This document shows positions 8,747 to 17,800 of a stretch of DNA of 64,000 nucleotides, one piece after another. The position numbers were made by a program, and so were the translations under genes. The stretch's first letter is position 1. Every line of letters begins with the position of its first letter. Under the pieces are notes generated by a model. It made no database searches, was not told where the DNA came from, and was given only the letters and a program-made list of their open reading frames with translations. The DNA is from Bacteroidota bacterium (GTDB lineage: Bacteria; Bacteroidota; Bacteroidia; Bacteroidales; JACABE01): NCBI GenBank assembly GCA_013377005.1, contig JACABE010000001.1, forward strand, positions 1 to 64,000, written 5' to 3'.

Positions 8747-9910
8747 TTAATATAAGAAACTGAGTAAAACCCCTGCAGCTACAGCGCTTCCGATTACCCC
8801 CGCAACATTAGGTCCCATAGCGTGCATTAACAAATGATTGGTTTTATCATATTCTAACCCAATTACCTGTGAAACACGAGCACTATCAGGAACTGCTGAT
8901 ACACCTGCATTACCAATAAGTGGATTAATTTTACTTCCCTCTTTTAAAAACAGATTAATAAGTTTAACAAACAAAATACCTGCAATTGTTGCAACCATAA
9001 ATGCAATAGCCCCTATTATAAAGATATCTAATGACTTGGATGTGAAGAATGTAGTGGCTTGCGTAGAAGCTCCTAAAGTCAACCCGATTAAAATTGTAAC
9101 AATATCAATCATAGGGCCTTTTGTCGTATCAGCCAATCGTTTGGTAACAGTACTTTCTTTCAGTAAATTTCCAAAAAACAGCATTCCAAGTAATGGTAAA
9201 CCGCCAGGAACAATAAAAGTAGTTACTATTAAACCAATAATAGGAAAAAGAATTTTTTCAAATTTTGAAACCTGACGCTGAGGTTTCATTTTGATAACCC
9301 TTTCTTTTTTAGATGTAAGCAATCGCATTAAAGGTGGTTGAATAATAGGTACGAGAGCCATATAAGTATAGGCTGAAATTGCAATAATCCCTAATAATTC
9401 CGGTGCAAGTCTTGATGCCAGAAAAATTGAAGTTGGGCCATCTCCGCTGCCAATGATACCTATTGCACCGGCTTCGGAAGGCGTAAATCCAAAAAACAAA
9501 GCTGCTGCATAAGCTCCAAAAATACCTAATTGAGCTGCTGCCCCGATTAGCATTAATTTAGGATTTGATATGAGTGACGAAAAGTCCGTCATTGCTCCAA
9601 TTCCTAAAAAGATTAATGAGGGATAAATCCCATGAATAACGCCAAAATGCAAATAATTCAAAACGCTGCCACTTTCATAAACTCCAATTTTTAGACCAGG
9701 GAAAAAAGGAACATTGCCGATTAAAATTCCAAAACCGATGGGAATTAATAACATTGGTTCGTATTCTTTAGCAATAGCAAGATATATAAATGCTAAACCT
9801 ATCAGAATCATCACTACATGACCCAATGTGAAATTCGCAAATGCAGTATATTGGAAAAAGTGCTGCATGTGATCTATAAAGAAAGAAAAATATCCTTGAG
9901 AATTTTCCAT
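8747..9910 (-). CDS. mmdB: Sodium ion-translocating decarboxylase beta subunit (OadB/MmdB family)
   Basis: 387 residues, multispanning membrane protein. It couples decarboxylation of carboxybiotin to Na+ export. Family landmarks are GSGDGPTSIFLASRLAPELLG (about 155-175), which holds the conserved Asp of the ion path, and NPLIGNAGVSAVPDSARVSQ (about 329-348), plus about nine to ten hydrophobic segments. It is the last gene of a five-gene operon with epimerase, carboxyltransferase, gamma subunit and biotin carrier, 4 nt after the carrier. This set points to methylmalonyl-CoA decarboxylase; oxaloacetate is excluded by the CoA-type carboxyltransferase. The mmdB symbol is from context. Confidence 0.93.
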   Translation of the reverse strand: MENSQGYFSFFIDHMQHFFQYTAFANFTLGHVVMILIGLAFIYLAIAKEYEPMLLIPIGFGILIGNVPFFPGLKIGVYESGSVLNYLHFGVIHGIYPSLIFLGIGAMTDFSSLISNPKLMLIGAAAQLGIFGAYAAALFFGFTPSEAGAIGIIGSGDGPTSIFLASRLAPELLGIIAISAYTYMALVPIIQPPLMRLLTSKKERVIKMKPQRQVSKFEKILFPIIGLIVTTFIVPGGLPLLGMLFFGNLLKESTVTKRLADTTKGPMIDIVTILIGLTLGASTQATTFFTSKSLDIFIIGAIAFMVATIAGILFVKLINLFLKEGSKINPLIGNAGVSAVPDSARVSQVIGLEYDKTNHLLMHAMGPNVAGVIGSAVAAGVLLSFLY

Positions 9911-9914
9911 AATG

Positions 9915-10358
9915 TTATTCTCCTATTATTATTAAAATATCGCCTTCCATAACATTATCACCTTTAGCAGCTTTAATAGAAACAACTTTTCCATCTTTAT
10001 CTGATTCAATATTGTTTTCCATTTTCATAGCTTCTAAAGTAAGTAATTTTTGTCCAGATTTTACTTGATCTCCTTCTTTTACGTAAATATCAAGAATAAC
10101 ACCAGGAAGTGGTGATTTAATATTACCTCCACCCTTGGGGGCAGAAGGATTGCTGGTTTTAGCAACTGAAGGATGTGAGTCTGTTGAAGGAATTGATACT
10201 GAACGCATCAATTTTGGTGTTTTAGTTTGTTTAATTTCTCTATCTAATGTTACTTCATAAGGAGTTCCATTAACTTCAAGTTGAGCAATATTATCTTCAA
10301 TACTATTTATGTCTACTTCGTATTGATTGCCATTTATTGTGAATTTGAATTTTTTCAT
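9915..10358 (-). CDS. mmdC: Biotin carboxyl carrier subunit of methylmalonyl-CoA decarboxylase
   Basis: 147 residues from the ATG at 10358. A longer frame to 10415 overlaps the preceding gene and adds a non-conserved extension, while MKKFKFTINGNQYEV is the usual start of the family. The N-terminal ~60 residues are the decarboxylase gamma/carrier-type beta domain, followed by a Ser/Pro/Lys linker (about 62-80) and a C-terminal biotinyl domain with AMKM (Lys112). It accepts the carboxyl group from the carboxyltransferase and delivers it to the OadB-like subunit, from which it is separated by only 4 nt. Confidence 0.9.
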   Translation of the reverse strand: MKKFKFTINGNQYEVDINSIEDNIAQLEVNGTPYEVTLDREIKQTKTPKLMRSVSIPSTDSHPSVAKTSNPSAPKGGGNIKSPLPGVILDIYVKEGDQVKSGQKLLTLEAMKMENNIESDKDGKVVSIKAAKGDNVMEGDILIIIGE

Positions 10359-10386
10359 CAGAAATATCTTTAAATGTTTTGAATTA

Positions 10387-11343
10387 TTAACTATTTGGTG
10401 ATTGGCGTAAACCATAAATTTTTGAACTCCAGGGAGAGTAAGTACGAGCTACTTTTTCCATAGTAATTACTGTATTTTCCTCATCATGTATTTGTGATTG
10501 ATATAAATGTAAAGCTATTGCGATAGCAGCATATACATCTCCAGGCGCATCTTCACCTATTTTAGAAGCTTCTTCTAATTTCCCTTTTTTCTCTAATGAT
10601 TTTTTTCTAAATCCAGATGTATTTAAATAACCAATATAAATAAATATCAGATATAAAAGAATAAGAGCTACAAAAACAATACTCATTGCAACCATTGTCA
10701 TTCCAATACCGATTGGGTCGAGCTTAATAAAAGAATCAGCTGCTTTTTCTTTTTCGTAAGTAAGAGTTGTAATGTTTGCATCTGAAATATTTTCAATGCC
10801 TTTTGAAATATCAATCACATTAATCTTATAGCCCGAAGCATCAAAATTAGTAATAAACACTTTCTTATCAATCTCATCAAAAGCAATACTTTTTACATAA
10901 GGAGCAACTGCCAGAGATGTAATATAATCACCATTCGGATTTAAAAAAACAACTTTCCCGCTATCAAGAATCACTTTGTTTTCAATAGTTATAGCTAATG
11001 TTTTATTGGCAAAAGCCAATGAAGTTGGAGTTTTTCCATAAGCTGATAAATCTATTTTTTTAATAAATTTCAATGAATCAAGATTAGAATAATCAATAAT
11101 ATCCAATGAATTATTATTAATGTTGATTACGTAGAAGACTTTATTTTTTTCATCGTATACCAAATTCTGCTGTTGAATTACATTTTGTCCTTGCTTAATA
11201 AGGTCTTTTGTACAAGTAATATACTCAACTATTACTACAGAATCTTTTTTTACAATATTAGTTTCATTAATTGCATAAGCTTTTGAAAATAATGATGAAA
11301 TAAGGATTACGATTAAACCTAAATACAATTTATTTTTACTCAT
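10387..11343 (-). CDS. OadG-like gamma subunit with an extracytoplasmic half-propeller domain
   Basis: 318 residues, versus roughly 80-100 for classic OadG. Order: signal-anchor or signal peptide (about 5-24); about 180 residues predicted outside the membrane that read as beta-propeller blades (NLVYDEKNKVFYVININNNS, KVVFLNPNGDYITSLAVAP, VFITNFDASGYKINVIDIS), resembling part of a choice-of-anchor I/YVTN propeller; one strong membrane segment (about 211-236, IGIGMTMVAMSIVFVALILL); then a cytoplasmic tail with the family signature YSPWSSKIYGLR. The tail and the operon position (22 nt after the carboxyltransferase) support the pump subunit role, which is complex assembly and zinc/biotin-carrier contact. 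The role of the propeller part is unknown; see findings. Confidence 0.8.
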   Translation of the reverse strand: MSKNKLYLGLIVILISSLFSKAYAINETNIVKKDSVVIVEYITCTKDLIKQGQNVIQQQNLVYDEKNKVFYVININNNSLDIIDYSNLDSLKFIKKIDLSAYGKTPTSLAFANKTLAITIENKVILDSGKVVFLNPNGDYITSLAVAPYVKSIAFDEIDKKVFITNFDASGYKINVIDISKGIENISDANITTLTYEKEKAADSFIKLDPIGIGMTMVAMSIVFVALILLYLIFIYIGYLNTSGFRKKSLEKKGKLEEASKIGEDAPGDVYAAIAIALHLYQSQIHDEENTVITMEKVARTYSPWSSKIYGLRQSPNS

Positions 11344-11364
11344 TTTTAATAAACTTTATTTGGT

Positions 11365-12924
11365 TTATAATGGTAAATTATCATGTTTTTTTGGAGGATT
11401 TACATCCTTTTTTGTAGCCAACGATTGTAATGCTCGAATAACTCTGAATCGAGTATTGCGTGGTTCAATTACGTCATCAATATATCCATATTTTGCCGCA
11501 TTGTATGGATTTGCAAATTTATCCTTGTATTCTTGTTCATTTTTACGAATAAATTCTTCTTTTTCTATTGGATCTGTTATTGCTGCAATTTGTTTGGAAT
11601 TCAATACTTCAATGGCACCTTTAGGACCCATAACTGCAATTTCGGCTGTTGGCCATGCATAGTTAATATCGCCACGTAAGTGTTTTGAGCTCATTACATC
11701 GTAAGCACCACCATAAGCTTTACGCAAAATAACTGTAATTTTTGGAACAGTAGCTTCTCCATAAGCATATAATAATTTAGCTCCGTTAGTTATAATTCCA
11801 CCATATTCTTGAGCCGTTCCAGGTAAAAATCCAGGAACATCTACCAACGTTAAAATTGGAATGTTAAATGCATCACAGAATCTGACAAATCTTGCTGCTT
11901 TTCGTGAGGCATTTATATCTAACACTCCAGCTAAATAACTTGGTTGATTGGCAACAATACCAACAGATACGCCATTAAACCTTGCATAACCGATAACAAT
12001 ATTAGGAGCATAATTACGGTGAATCTCCATAAACTCATTATAATCAGCTATTGAGTGAATAACATCTTTTACATCATAAGGTTTATTCGGGTTTTCCGGA
12101 ATTATATAGTTCAAAGAATCTTCCAAGCGGTGAATAGGATCATTGCATGGAGCTAAAGGAGCTTCCTCAAGATTATTTTGTGGCAAATAACTTAAAAGTT
12201 TGCGAATCATCAAGATCCCCTCTTGTTCGTCTTCAGTTACAAAATGAGTAACTCCCGATTTTGAACCATGAACAGAGGCTCCACCTAATTCATCATCAGT
12301 AACAACTTCGCCGGTTACGGTTTTAACAACTTTAGGGCCAGTAACAAACATATAACTGTTTTTCTTGGTCATAAAAATAAAATCAGTTAAAGCTGGAGAA
12401 TAAACAGCTCCTCCTGCGCAAGGACCAAAAATGGCAGAAATTTGAGGTATCACACCTGATGCCATAATATTGCGTTGAAAAATTTCAGCGTAACCACCTA
12501 AACTTTTTACTCCTTCTTGAATTCGAGCTCCACCACTATCATTGATTCCAATTACAGGTGCACCCATTTTCATGGCTTTATCTAATAGTTTGCATATTTT
12601 TTGAGCATAAGCTTCTGATAAAGAACCTCCAAAAACAGTAAAATCCTGAGAAAATACATAAACCAATCTTCCATCAATAGTTCCGTATCCGGTAACAACA
12701 CCGTCGGACATATAGCTTTCTTTTTCAAGACCGAAATCATGACAGTTATGTGTAACAAACATATCAAATTCTTCAAAACTACCTTCATCCAAAAGTAAAT
12801 CGATGCGTTCCCTTGCTGTTAGTTTTCCTTTGCTATGCTGAGAATCAATACGTTTTTGACCTCCGCCCAATTTTGCTAACTCTCTTTTGTCGAGTAGCTC
12901 CTTGATTTTATCCTCAATTGCCAT
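11365..12924 (-). CDS. mmdA: Methylmalonyl-CoA decarboxylase carboxyltransferase subunit, paralogue 2
   Basis: 519 residues, full length. It moves the carboxyl group of (S)-methylmalonyl-CoA to biotin on the carrier. It has [45 protein letters not shown] and [16 protein letters not shown], with Asp409 at the position linked to propionyl/methylmalonyl-CoA preference. The gene lies 22 nt after the epimerase and 21 nt before the OadG-like gene. The operon lacks a biotin carboxylase but contains the membrane ion pump, so the enzyme should run as a decarboxylase. The mmdA name rests on this context; sequence alone does not separate it from pccB. Confidence 0.92.
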   Translation of the reverse strand: MAIEDKIKELLDKRELAKLGGGQKRIDSQHSKGKLTARERIDLLLDEGSFEEFDMFVTHNCHDFGLEKESYMSDGVVTGYGTIDGRLVYVFSQDFTVFGGSLSEAYAQKICKLLDKAMKMGAPVIGINDSGGARIQEGVKSLGGYAEIFQRNIMASGVIPQISAIFGPCAGGAVYSPALTDFIFMTKKNSYMFVTGPKVVKTVTGEVVTDDELGGASVHGSKSGVTHFVTEDEQEGILMIRKLLSYLPQNNLEEAPLAPCNDPIHRLEDSLNYIIPENPNKPYDVKDVIHSIADYNEFMEIHRNYAPNIVIGYARFNGVSVGIVANQPSYLAGVLDINASRKAARFVRFCDAFNIPILTLVDVPGFLPGTAQEYGGIITNGAKLLYAYGEATVPKITVILRKAYGGAYDVMSSKHLRGDINYAWPTAEIAVMGPKGAIEVLNSKQIAAITDPIEKEEFIRKNEQEYKDKFANPYNAAKYGYIDDVIEPRNTRFRVIRALQSLATKKDVNPPKKHDNLPL

Positions 12925-12946
12925 TTTGTATATGTATTATTGTGAA

Positions 12947-13360
12947 TTATAATTTGTTTTTATTTTCGCATAATTCTGTTAGTACTCCAAAAGTTGATTT
13001 TGGATGAAGAAAAGCTATATCCAAGCCTTCAGCACCTTTACGCGGTGTTTTGTCAATAAGTTGAACACCATTAGCTTCAGTTTCGGATAAAGCACTTTCT
13101 AAATCAGTAACGGCAAAAGCTAAGTGATGAATACCTTCACCTTTCTTTTCAATAAATTTTCCAATTGGTCCTTCTGGGTCTGTTGATTCTAATAATTCAA
13201 TTTTGGTTTGACCTACCATAAAGAATGCAGTTTTAACTTTTTGTTCTTTTACTTCTTCAACTGCATAGCATTCGAGACCAAAAACAGTTTCGTAATATTT
13301 TATTGCTTCTGTAAGGTTTTTGACAGCAACGCCAATGTGTTCAATGTGAGATGGTTTCAT
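12947..13360 (-). CDS. mce: Methylmalonyl-CoA epimerase
   Basis: 137 residues from the ATG at 13360. An upstream in-frame ATG at 13381 gives seven extra residues and lies closer to the promoter, so the shorter start is preferred. It is a VOC-superfamily enzyme that interconverts (R)- and (S)-methylmalonyl-CoA, linking the B12-dependent mutase to the decarboxylase. Two beta-alpha-beta-beta-beta modules are visible, starting HIEHIGVAVKNL and GIHHLAFAVTDL, with their metal-binding His and a glutamate in KIELLES and LTELCE. It is the first gene of the decarboxylase operon. Methylmalonyl-CoA mutase is not in this window. Confidence 0.95.
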   Translation of the reverse strand: MKPSHIEHIGVAVKNLTEAIKYYETVFGLECYAVEEVKEQKVKTAFFMVGQTKIELLESTDPEGPIGKFIEKKGEGIHHLAFAVTDLESALSETEANGVQLIDKTPRKGAEGLDIAFLHPKSTFGVLTELCENKNKL

Positions 13361-13385
13361 GGTTTTATTGTTTATTAACAAACAG

Positions 13386-13407
13386 TGTGAAAATTTTCAC
13401 AAAGGTA
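13386..13407 (-). promoter_or_regulatory. Rex-like or CRP-like operator overlapping the -7 element of the mmd operon
   Basis: 13386-13401 is a perfect 16-bp palindrome, TGTGAAAATTTTCACA. It matches the core of the Rex site (TTGTGAAnnnnTTCACAA, one outer base different) and also the CRP-type pattern TGTGA-N6-TCACA. The -7 element TACCTTTG (minus strand, 13400-13407) overlaps its edge. It lies 26 nt upstream of the mce ATG. Overlap with the promoter core fits repression, as by a NADH-sensing Rex; regulator identity is inferred. Confidence 0.6.
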
Positions 13408-13528
13408 GAAGTTTTTTGGTAACAGAAAAACGGTTTTATAAAAAAAACAGGAAAAAACATAGTTAATTTTAAACGATTTACATGAAACTAAACGATTATA
13501 AGAAAGCCTGAAATGAGATTGCAAAAAA

Positions 13529-13556
13529 AAACCTCCTGAAAAATCAGGAGGTTTTT
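13529..13556 (-). terminator. Intrinsic terminator of korAB
   Basis: Perfect 9-bp stem ACCTCCTGA / TCAGGAGGT (13531-13539 with 13544-13552), AAAA loop, followed on the minus strand by nine T. It ends the korAB transcript and separates it from the mmd operon. Confidence 0.9.
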
Positions 13557-13575
13557 ATAAATCATTAATTTTTTA

Positions 13576-14610
13576 TTATTCAATAACCCAAGTATCACCA
13601 CTATTTAGTAAGTCGTCCATATTTTTGATTTTTGAATTTTCTTTGGCGTATTTTATTTGTTCTTCAACCAAATCGTCGTAAGTTGGATACATTGCTGAGC
13701 GAATAACCCCCAAAGCTATAGGTAAATGAGGCGGAGCCATTTTAGCAAGCATTAAATGCAAACCAGGGTCTTGTTGATATTGATCATGAACTAAAATATC
13801 GTCTTCTGTAATTCCGTCTTTACCAATTTCAACAGCTTCCAATCTTGAATTTCTCATACGGATACCTTTATTCTTTTCTTTTCCGAAAAGCATTGGTTCT
13901 CCGTTTTTTAAATGAAGCTGATGGTCGTCTCTTAAATCTTTTGAAGTGATTTGAGCATGAGTTTTGTCAGCAAAAATCACACAATTTTGTAAGATTTCAA
14001 CCACAGATGTTCCGTCATGACGAGCCGCTTCAAACATTATCTCGGTCATCATTTTTGGATTTGTATCCACTCCTCTTGCAAAGAATGTTCCTTGTGCGCC
14101 TAAAATTAATTCACCAGGATTGAAAGGGTGCTCAATAGTTCCTTGTGGAGATGTTTTGGTAAAACTTCCCATTGGAGTGGTAGGAGAGTATTGTCCTTTG
14201 GTTAATCCATAAATTTGATTGTTGAATAACATGATATTGATATCAATATTTCTACGGATAATATGGATAAAATGATTTCCACCTATAGCTAGAGAGTCTC
14301 CATCACCTGTTGCCATCCAAACACTTAAATGTGGATTAGCAATTTTTACGCCTGATGAAACAGCAGCAGCTCTTCCATGAATACTATGAAAACCATAAGT
14401 ATTTACATAATAGGGAAAACGAGAAGAACATCCTATCCCAGAAACCAGACAAAAATTTTCTTTTCGATATCCTATTTTGGGAAAAACATTGGCTACGGAT
14501 GATAATATAGCATGATCGCCACATCCAGGGCACCATTTTACCATTTGATCGCTTACAAAATCTTCTTTTGTTAGTTCAACTTTTGATCTTTCTACTGTAT
14601 AATTTTCCAT
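13576..14610 (-). CDS. korB: 2-oxoglutarate:ferredoxin oxidoreductase subunit beta
   Basis: 344 residues. This is the thiamine diphosphate-binding subunit of the enzyme that interconverts 2-oxoglutarate + CoA with succinyl-CoA + CO2 using ferredoxin. The cysteine motif WCPGCGDH is near residues 27-34. ATGDGDSLAIGGNHFIH and the following LFNNQIYGLTKGQYSPT form the ThDP/Mg site. The start is 3 nt after the korA stop, typical of coupled translation. A 2-ketoisovalerate or pyruvate enzyme is possible, but the length and order match KorAB. Confidence 0.92.
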   Translation of the reverse strand: MENYTVERSKVELTKEDFVSDQMVKWCPGCGDHAILSSVANVFPKIGYRKENFCLVSGIGCSSRFPYYVNTYGFHSIHGRAAAVSSGVKIANPHLSVWMATGDGDSLAIGGNHFIHIIRRNIDINIMLFNNQIYGLTKGQYSPTTPMGSFTKTSPQGTIEHPFNPGELILGAQGTFFARGVDTNPKMMTEIMFEAARHDGTSVVEILQNCVIFADKTHAQITSKDLRDDHQLHLKNGEPMLFGKEKNKGIRMRNSRLEAVEIGKDGITEDDILVHDQYQQDPGLHLMLAKMAPPHLPIALGVIRSAMYPTYDDLVEEQIKYAKENSKIKNMDDLLNSGDTWVIE

Positions 14611-14612
14611 GA

Positions 14613-16463
14613 TTATTTCTCCTCTAAAATTTGGTTAAACGCAGCAGTTAATTCATTTACAAAAAACGGTAAACCTTGTACTTTATTAAATTGTCTATAT
14701 TGATTTTCAGGGTGTTTCATTCTCAAATAATTCACAAATTGACCTGAATTTAATTCACATACAATTATTTTCTTGTGTCCACTCAAGATATCCGCTGTGT
14801 TCTTGGGTAATGGCATAATATAATTAAAATGAGCATGAGCAATGCTTTTGCCTTCAGCTTGTAATGCTTCAACTGCTGAAAGAACAGCTCCCTGTGTGCC
14901 ACCCCAGCTAACGACTAATATATCAGCATTTTCTTTACCCGTTATTGTTTGCAGTGGAATAAAATCTGCAACTTTTTGAACTTTTGCTTCTCGTAAATCA
15001 ACCATTAATTGGTGATTTTGAGGGTCGGTAGAAACAGTACCTATTATGTTTTCTTTTTCCAAACCACCTATTCTGTGACGCAAACCTTCGGTTCCAGGAA
15101 TAGCCCATTGTCTAACAAATGTTTCAGGATCTCTGCGATATGGCTTATAATCTGGATCATTTGGTTTTGCAATAGGAGGATTTATTTTTGGTAAATCAGC
15201 CATTTTAGGAATTTTGAATAATTGAGAGCCGTTACCCAAATATCCATCTGTTAATAAAATAACCGGTGTCATGTGTTCCATTGAAAGTTTAGCAGCTTCG
15301 AAAGCAAAGTAAAAACAATTAGAAGGGGATGAAGCAGCAATTACAATACATGGAGCTTCGCCATTTCTGCCAAACAATGCTTGGTATAAATCTGATTGTT
15401 CTGATTTTGTGGGTAAACCTGTAGATGGGCCTCCTCTTTGAACATCAACAATAACTAATGGTAATTCTGTCATTACAGCTAAACCAATGGCTTCACTTTT
15501 TAAAGATAAACCAGGACCAGAAGTAGTTGTACAAGCCATTGAACCAGCAAAACTTGCTCCAATAGCGGAACAGATACCTGCAATTTCGTCTTCAGCTTGA
15601 AAAACCTTAGCACCTAATGATTTGTGTTTTGCCAATTCCATTAATATTTCAGTGGCAGGAGTAATAGGATAAGAACCTAAGAACAAAGGAACGCCTGATT
15701 TTTCGGAAGCTGCAAGTAATCCCCAAGCTGTAGCAACGTTTCCTGTAATATTTCTGTATTTTCCTTTTTCCAATGTTGCTTTTGGAATGTGTATTTGTGA
15801 TTCTAATGCATCTACATTTTCAGCGAAAATATAACCAGCTTTCATTACGGTTTTATTTATTTCGCTTACCAAAGGATTTTTCTTGAATTTTTTATCTAAG
15901 TATTCAAAAGTAGTGTCAAATTTACGATCAAAAATAAAATAGATAATACCCAATGCAAACATATTCCTGCTTTTTTCAGCAGTTTTAACATCTGTGGTTA
16001 GTTCTTTAAGACTTTCTTTTGTAAAAGAAGACACAGGAGCTTTGATAAGATTAAATTTATCTAGACTTCCATCATCCATTGGATTGGTTTTGTAACCAGC
16101 TTTTTCAATAGATCTTTCGTCGAAACTATCGGCATCAACAATGATAGTTGCACCAATTTTTGCCCATTTCAGATTTGCTTTTAAAGAGGCTGGGTTCATG
16201 GCAACCAGTACGTCGCACAAATCGCCAGTGGTGTGAACTTTTTTTCCAATATGCACCTGAAAACCAGATACACCGGCTATCGTATTATGAGGTGCTCTAA
16301 TTTCCGCAGGATAATCAGGAAATGTTGCGATATCATTTCCTCCTATTGCCGCATTGTCAGAAAAAAGTGTTCCTGTTAGTTGCATTCCGTCGCCCGAATC
16401 TCCGACGAATTTTACAACAACATCTTCTCTTTCAATGAATTGTTTTTTTGTTTTACCAGTCAT
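14613..16463 (-). CDS. korA: 2-oxoglutarate:ferredoxin oxidoreductase subunit alpha (gamma-alpha fusion)
   Basis: 616 residues, the usual size of the fused form. The N-terminal third is the gamma domain (VVKFVGDSGDGMQLTG, FPDYPAEIRAPHNTIAGVSGFQVH); the rest is the alpha pyrimidine-binding domain (YPITPATEILMELAKH, TTTSGPGLSLKSEAIGLAV, GPSTGLPTKSEQSDL). With KorB it supplies succinyl-CoA or runs reductively to fix CO2. The pair lies next to, but is separately terminated from, the methylmalonyl-CoA decarboxylase operon, forming a succinyl-CoA to propionyl-CoA neighbourhood. Confidence 0.93.
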   Translation of the reverse strand: MTGKTKKQFIEREDVVVKFVGDSGDGMQLTGTLFSDNAAIGGNDIATFPDYPAEIRAPHNTIAGVSGFQVHIGKKVHTTGDLCDVLVAMNPASLKANLKWAKIGATIIVDADSFDERSIEKAGYKTNPMDDGSLDKFNLIKAPVSSFTKESLKELTTDVKTAEKSRNMFALGIIYFIFDRKFDTTFEYLDKKFKKNPLVSEINKTVMKAGYIFAENVDALESQIHIPKATLEKGKYRNITGNVATAWGLLAASEKSGVPLFLGSYPITPATEILMELAKHKSLGAKVFQAEDEIAGICSAIGASFAGSMACTTTSGPGLSLKSEAIGLAVMTELPLVIVDVQRGGPSTGLPTKSEQSDLYQALFGRNGEAPCIVIAASSPSNCFYFAFEAAKLSMEHMTPVILLTDGYLGNGSQLFKIPKMADLPKINPPIAKPNDPDYKPYRRDPETFVRQWAIPGTEGLRHRIGGLEKENIIGTVSTDPQNHQLMVDLREAKVQKVADFIPLQTITGKENADILVVSWGGTQGAVLSAVEALQAEGKSIAHAHFNYIMPLPKNTADILSGHKKIIVCELNSGQFVNYLRMKHPENQYRQFNKVQGLPFFVNELTAAFNQILEEK

Positions 16464-16494
16464 TGTGATGAAATTTTTATTGATAAATATCTTG

Positions 16495-16502
16495 CAAAGT
16501 TA
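16495..16502 (-). promoter_or_regulatory. Predicted -7 promoter element of korAB
   Basis: TAACTTTG on the minus strand, 32 nt upstream of the korA ATG, matches TAnnTTTG. The remainder of 16503-16687 is AT-rich with no further recognisable element. Confidence 0.5.
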
Positions 16503-16687
16503 TATTTTTTATGTTTTGAGGAGCTAAAAATTTTTAGTTTTTTTTAATTTTACATTAGGGGAATAAAAACAAGATATATCGTCTTGTTTAAAGTATAAAT
16601 TTTCATATCTTTCATTACCTTAATAATAGTCTGAAATTCTTAATAAATGTACGTTTAAATTCGTTCCCTTATTTCTAACTTTTGTTT

Positions 16688-17785
16688 TTAATATCCCAAT
16701 AGTAGCTTTCTGAATTTAAAGAAAATATCGGTATTCTCCATAAACCCCATAAATTCTTCGGCACCAGGACCATAAGCAAAAACAGGAACCATAACTGCTG
16801 TATGGTTGGCTGTGGAAAATTTACCTTTTAGTTTGCCATCTTTTATGTTATTATTTGGCAATGTATATCCACCGGTTTCGTGGTCACCAGTGACAACTAC
16901 TAATGTTTCTCCATTTTTTTTGGCATATTCCAATACCATTCCCACCACATTGTCGAAATCAATCATTTCGCTGATAAGTGTATCTTCAGCGTTGCTATGA
17001 CAAGCCCAGTCTATTTGGGAACCCTCTATCATCATAAAAAATCCCTTTTTGTTCTTTTCTAGAATAGAAATTGCTTTTGTACTTGACTTTTCAAGCATTT
17101 TACCTCTGCCTTCCAATATCGAAGGAGGATGGTTGTTATATAACAATCCGGCTACTTTATCTTTTGTAATTGTATAAAGATCGTCTAAATTATAAATTAT
17201 CTGATAGTTGCGTTTTCTCAGGCTATCGCTGAGGTTGCGTTTATCAGTACGGTTTTCAAAATATTTTTTCCCACCACCGATAAAAACGTCTATATCGGTT
17301 TTTAAAAACCAAGGAGCAATATCTTCGTAATTATCTCTGCTTGATTCATGAGCTATAAATGCTGCCGGTGTGGCGTGTGTGATTGCACAACTTGCTACCA
17401 GGCCTGTTGAAAGTCCTTTTTCTTCTGCTAATTCAAGTATAGTTGGTAACACTTTTTTATTGGTATCAACAGCTAAATATCCATTTTTTGTTTTGTTTCC
17501 GGTTGAAAAAGCTGTAGCTCCGGCTGCGGAGTCTGTAATAAAATCATTTGCAGAATAAGTTTTGTGAAATCCTACGACTTTGAATTTTGCAATATTTAAC
17601 TTGTCTTTTTGAATAGTAAGAGCTGCGTAAATTTGAGCAGTCCCCATTCCATCACCAATCAAAAATATAATATTCTTTGGTTTTTTGAGCGTTTTAGGAT
17701 GAGGAGAACCTGCATATATTGAAGTAATATAGAAAGATACAATTACTAAAATTATTACATTTCTGAAGTGAAATTTCTTTTGCAT
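16688..17785 (-). CDS. Alkaline phosphatase
   Basis: 365 residues with a signal peptide (about 1-25), so periplasmic or exported. It hydrolyses phosphomonoesters. Active-site motifs of the PhoA superfamily are intact: FLIGDGMG (metal Asp45), TDSAAGATAFSTG (nucleophile Ser86), THATPAAFIAHE, GSQIDWACHSND-like segment and TGDHETGG near the C-terminus. It lies 15 nt after the DUF4296 gene and two genes after pyrC, so it is probably the last gene of that operon. No Pho-box-like element is evident. Confidence 0.92.
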   Translation of the reverse strand: MQKKFHFRNVIILVIVSFYITSIYAGSPHPKTLKKPKNIIFLIGDGMGTAQIYAALTIQKDKLNIAKFKVVGFHKTYSANDFITDSAAGATAFSTGNKTKNGYLAVDTNKKVLPTILELAEEKGLSTGLVASCAITHATPAAFIAHESSRDNYEDIAPWFLKTDIDVFIGGGKKYFENRTDKRNLSDSLRKRNYQIIYNLDDLYTITKDKVAGLLYNNHPPSILEGRGKMLEKSSTKAISILEKNKKGFFMMIEGSQIDWACHSNAEDTLISEMIDFDNVVGMVLEYAKKNGETLVVVTGDHETGGYTLPNNNIKDGKLKGKFSTANHTAVMVPVFAYGPGAEEFMGFMENTDIFFKFRKLLLGY

Positions 17786-17800
17786 ATAAAAGTATTAAAT

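Noticed and set aside
8747-13360. Oxaloacetate decarboxylase assignment
   Set aside because: The carboxyltransferase is of the acyl-CoA type and an epimerase heads the operon, so methylmalonyl-CoA is the fitting substrate.
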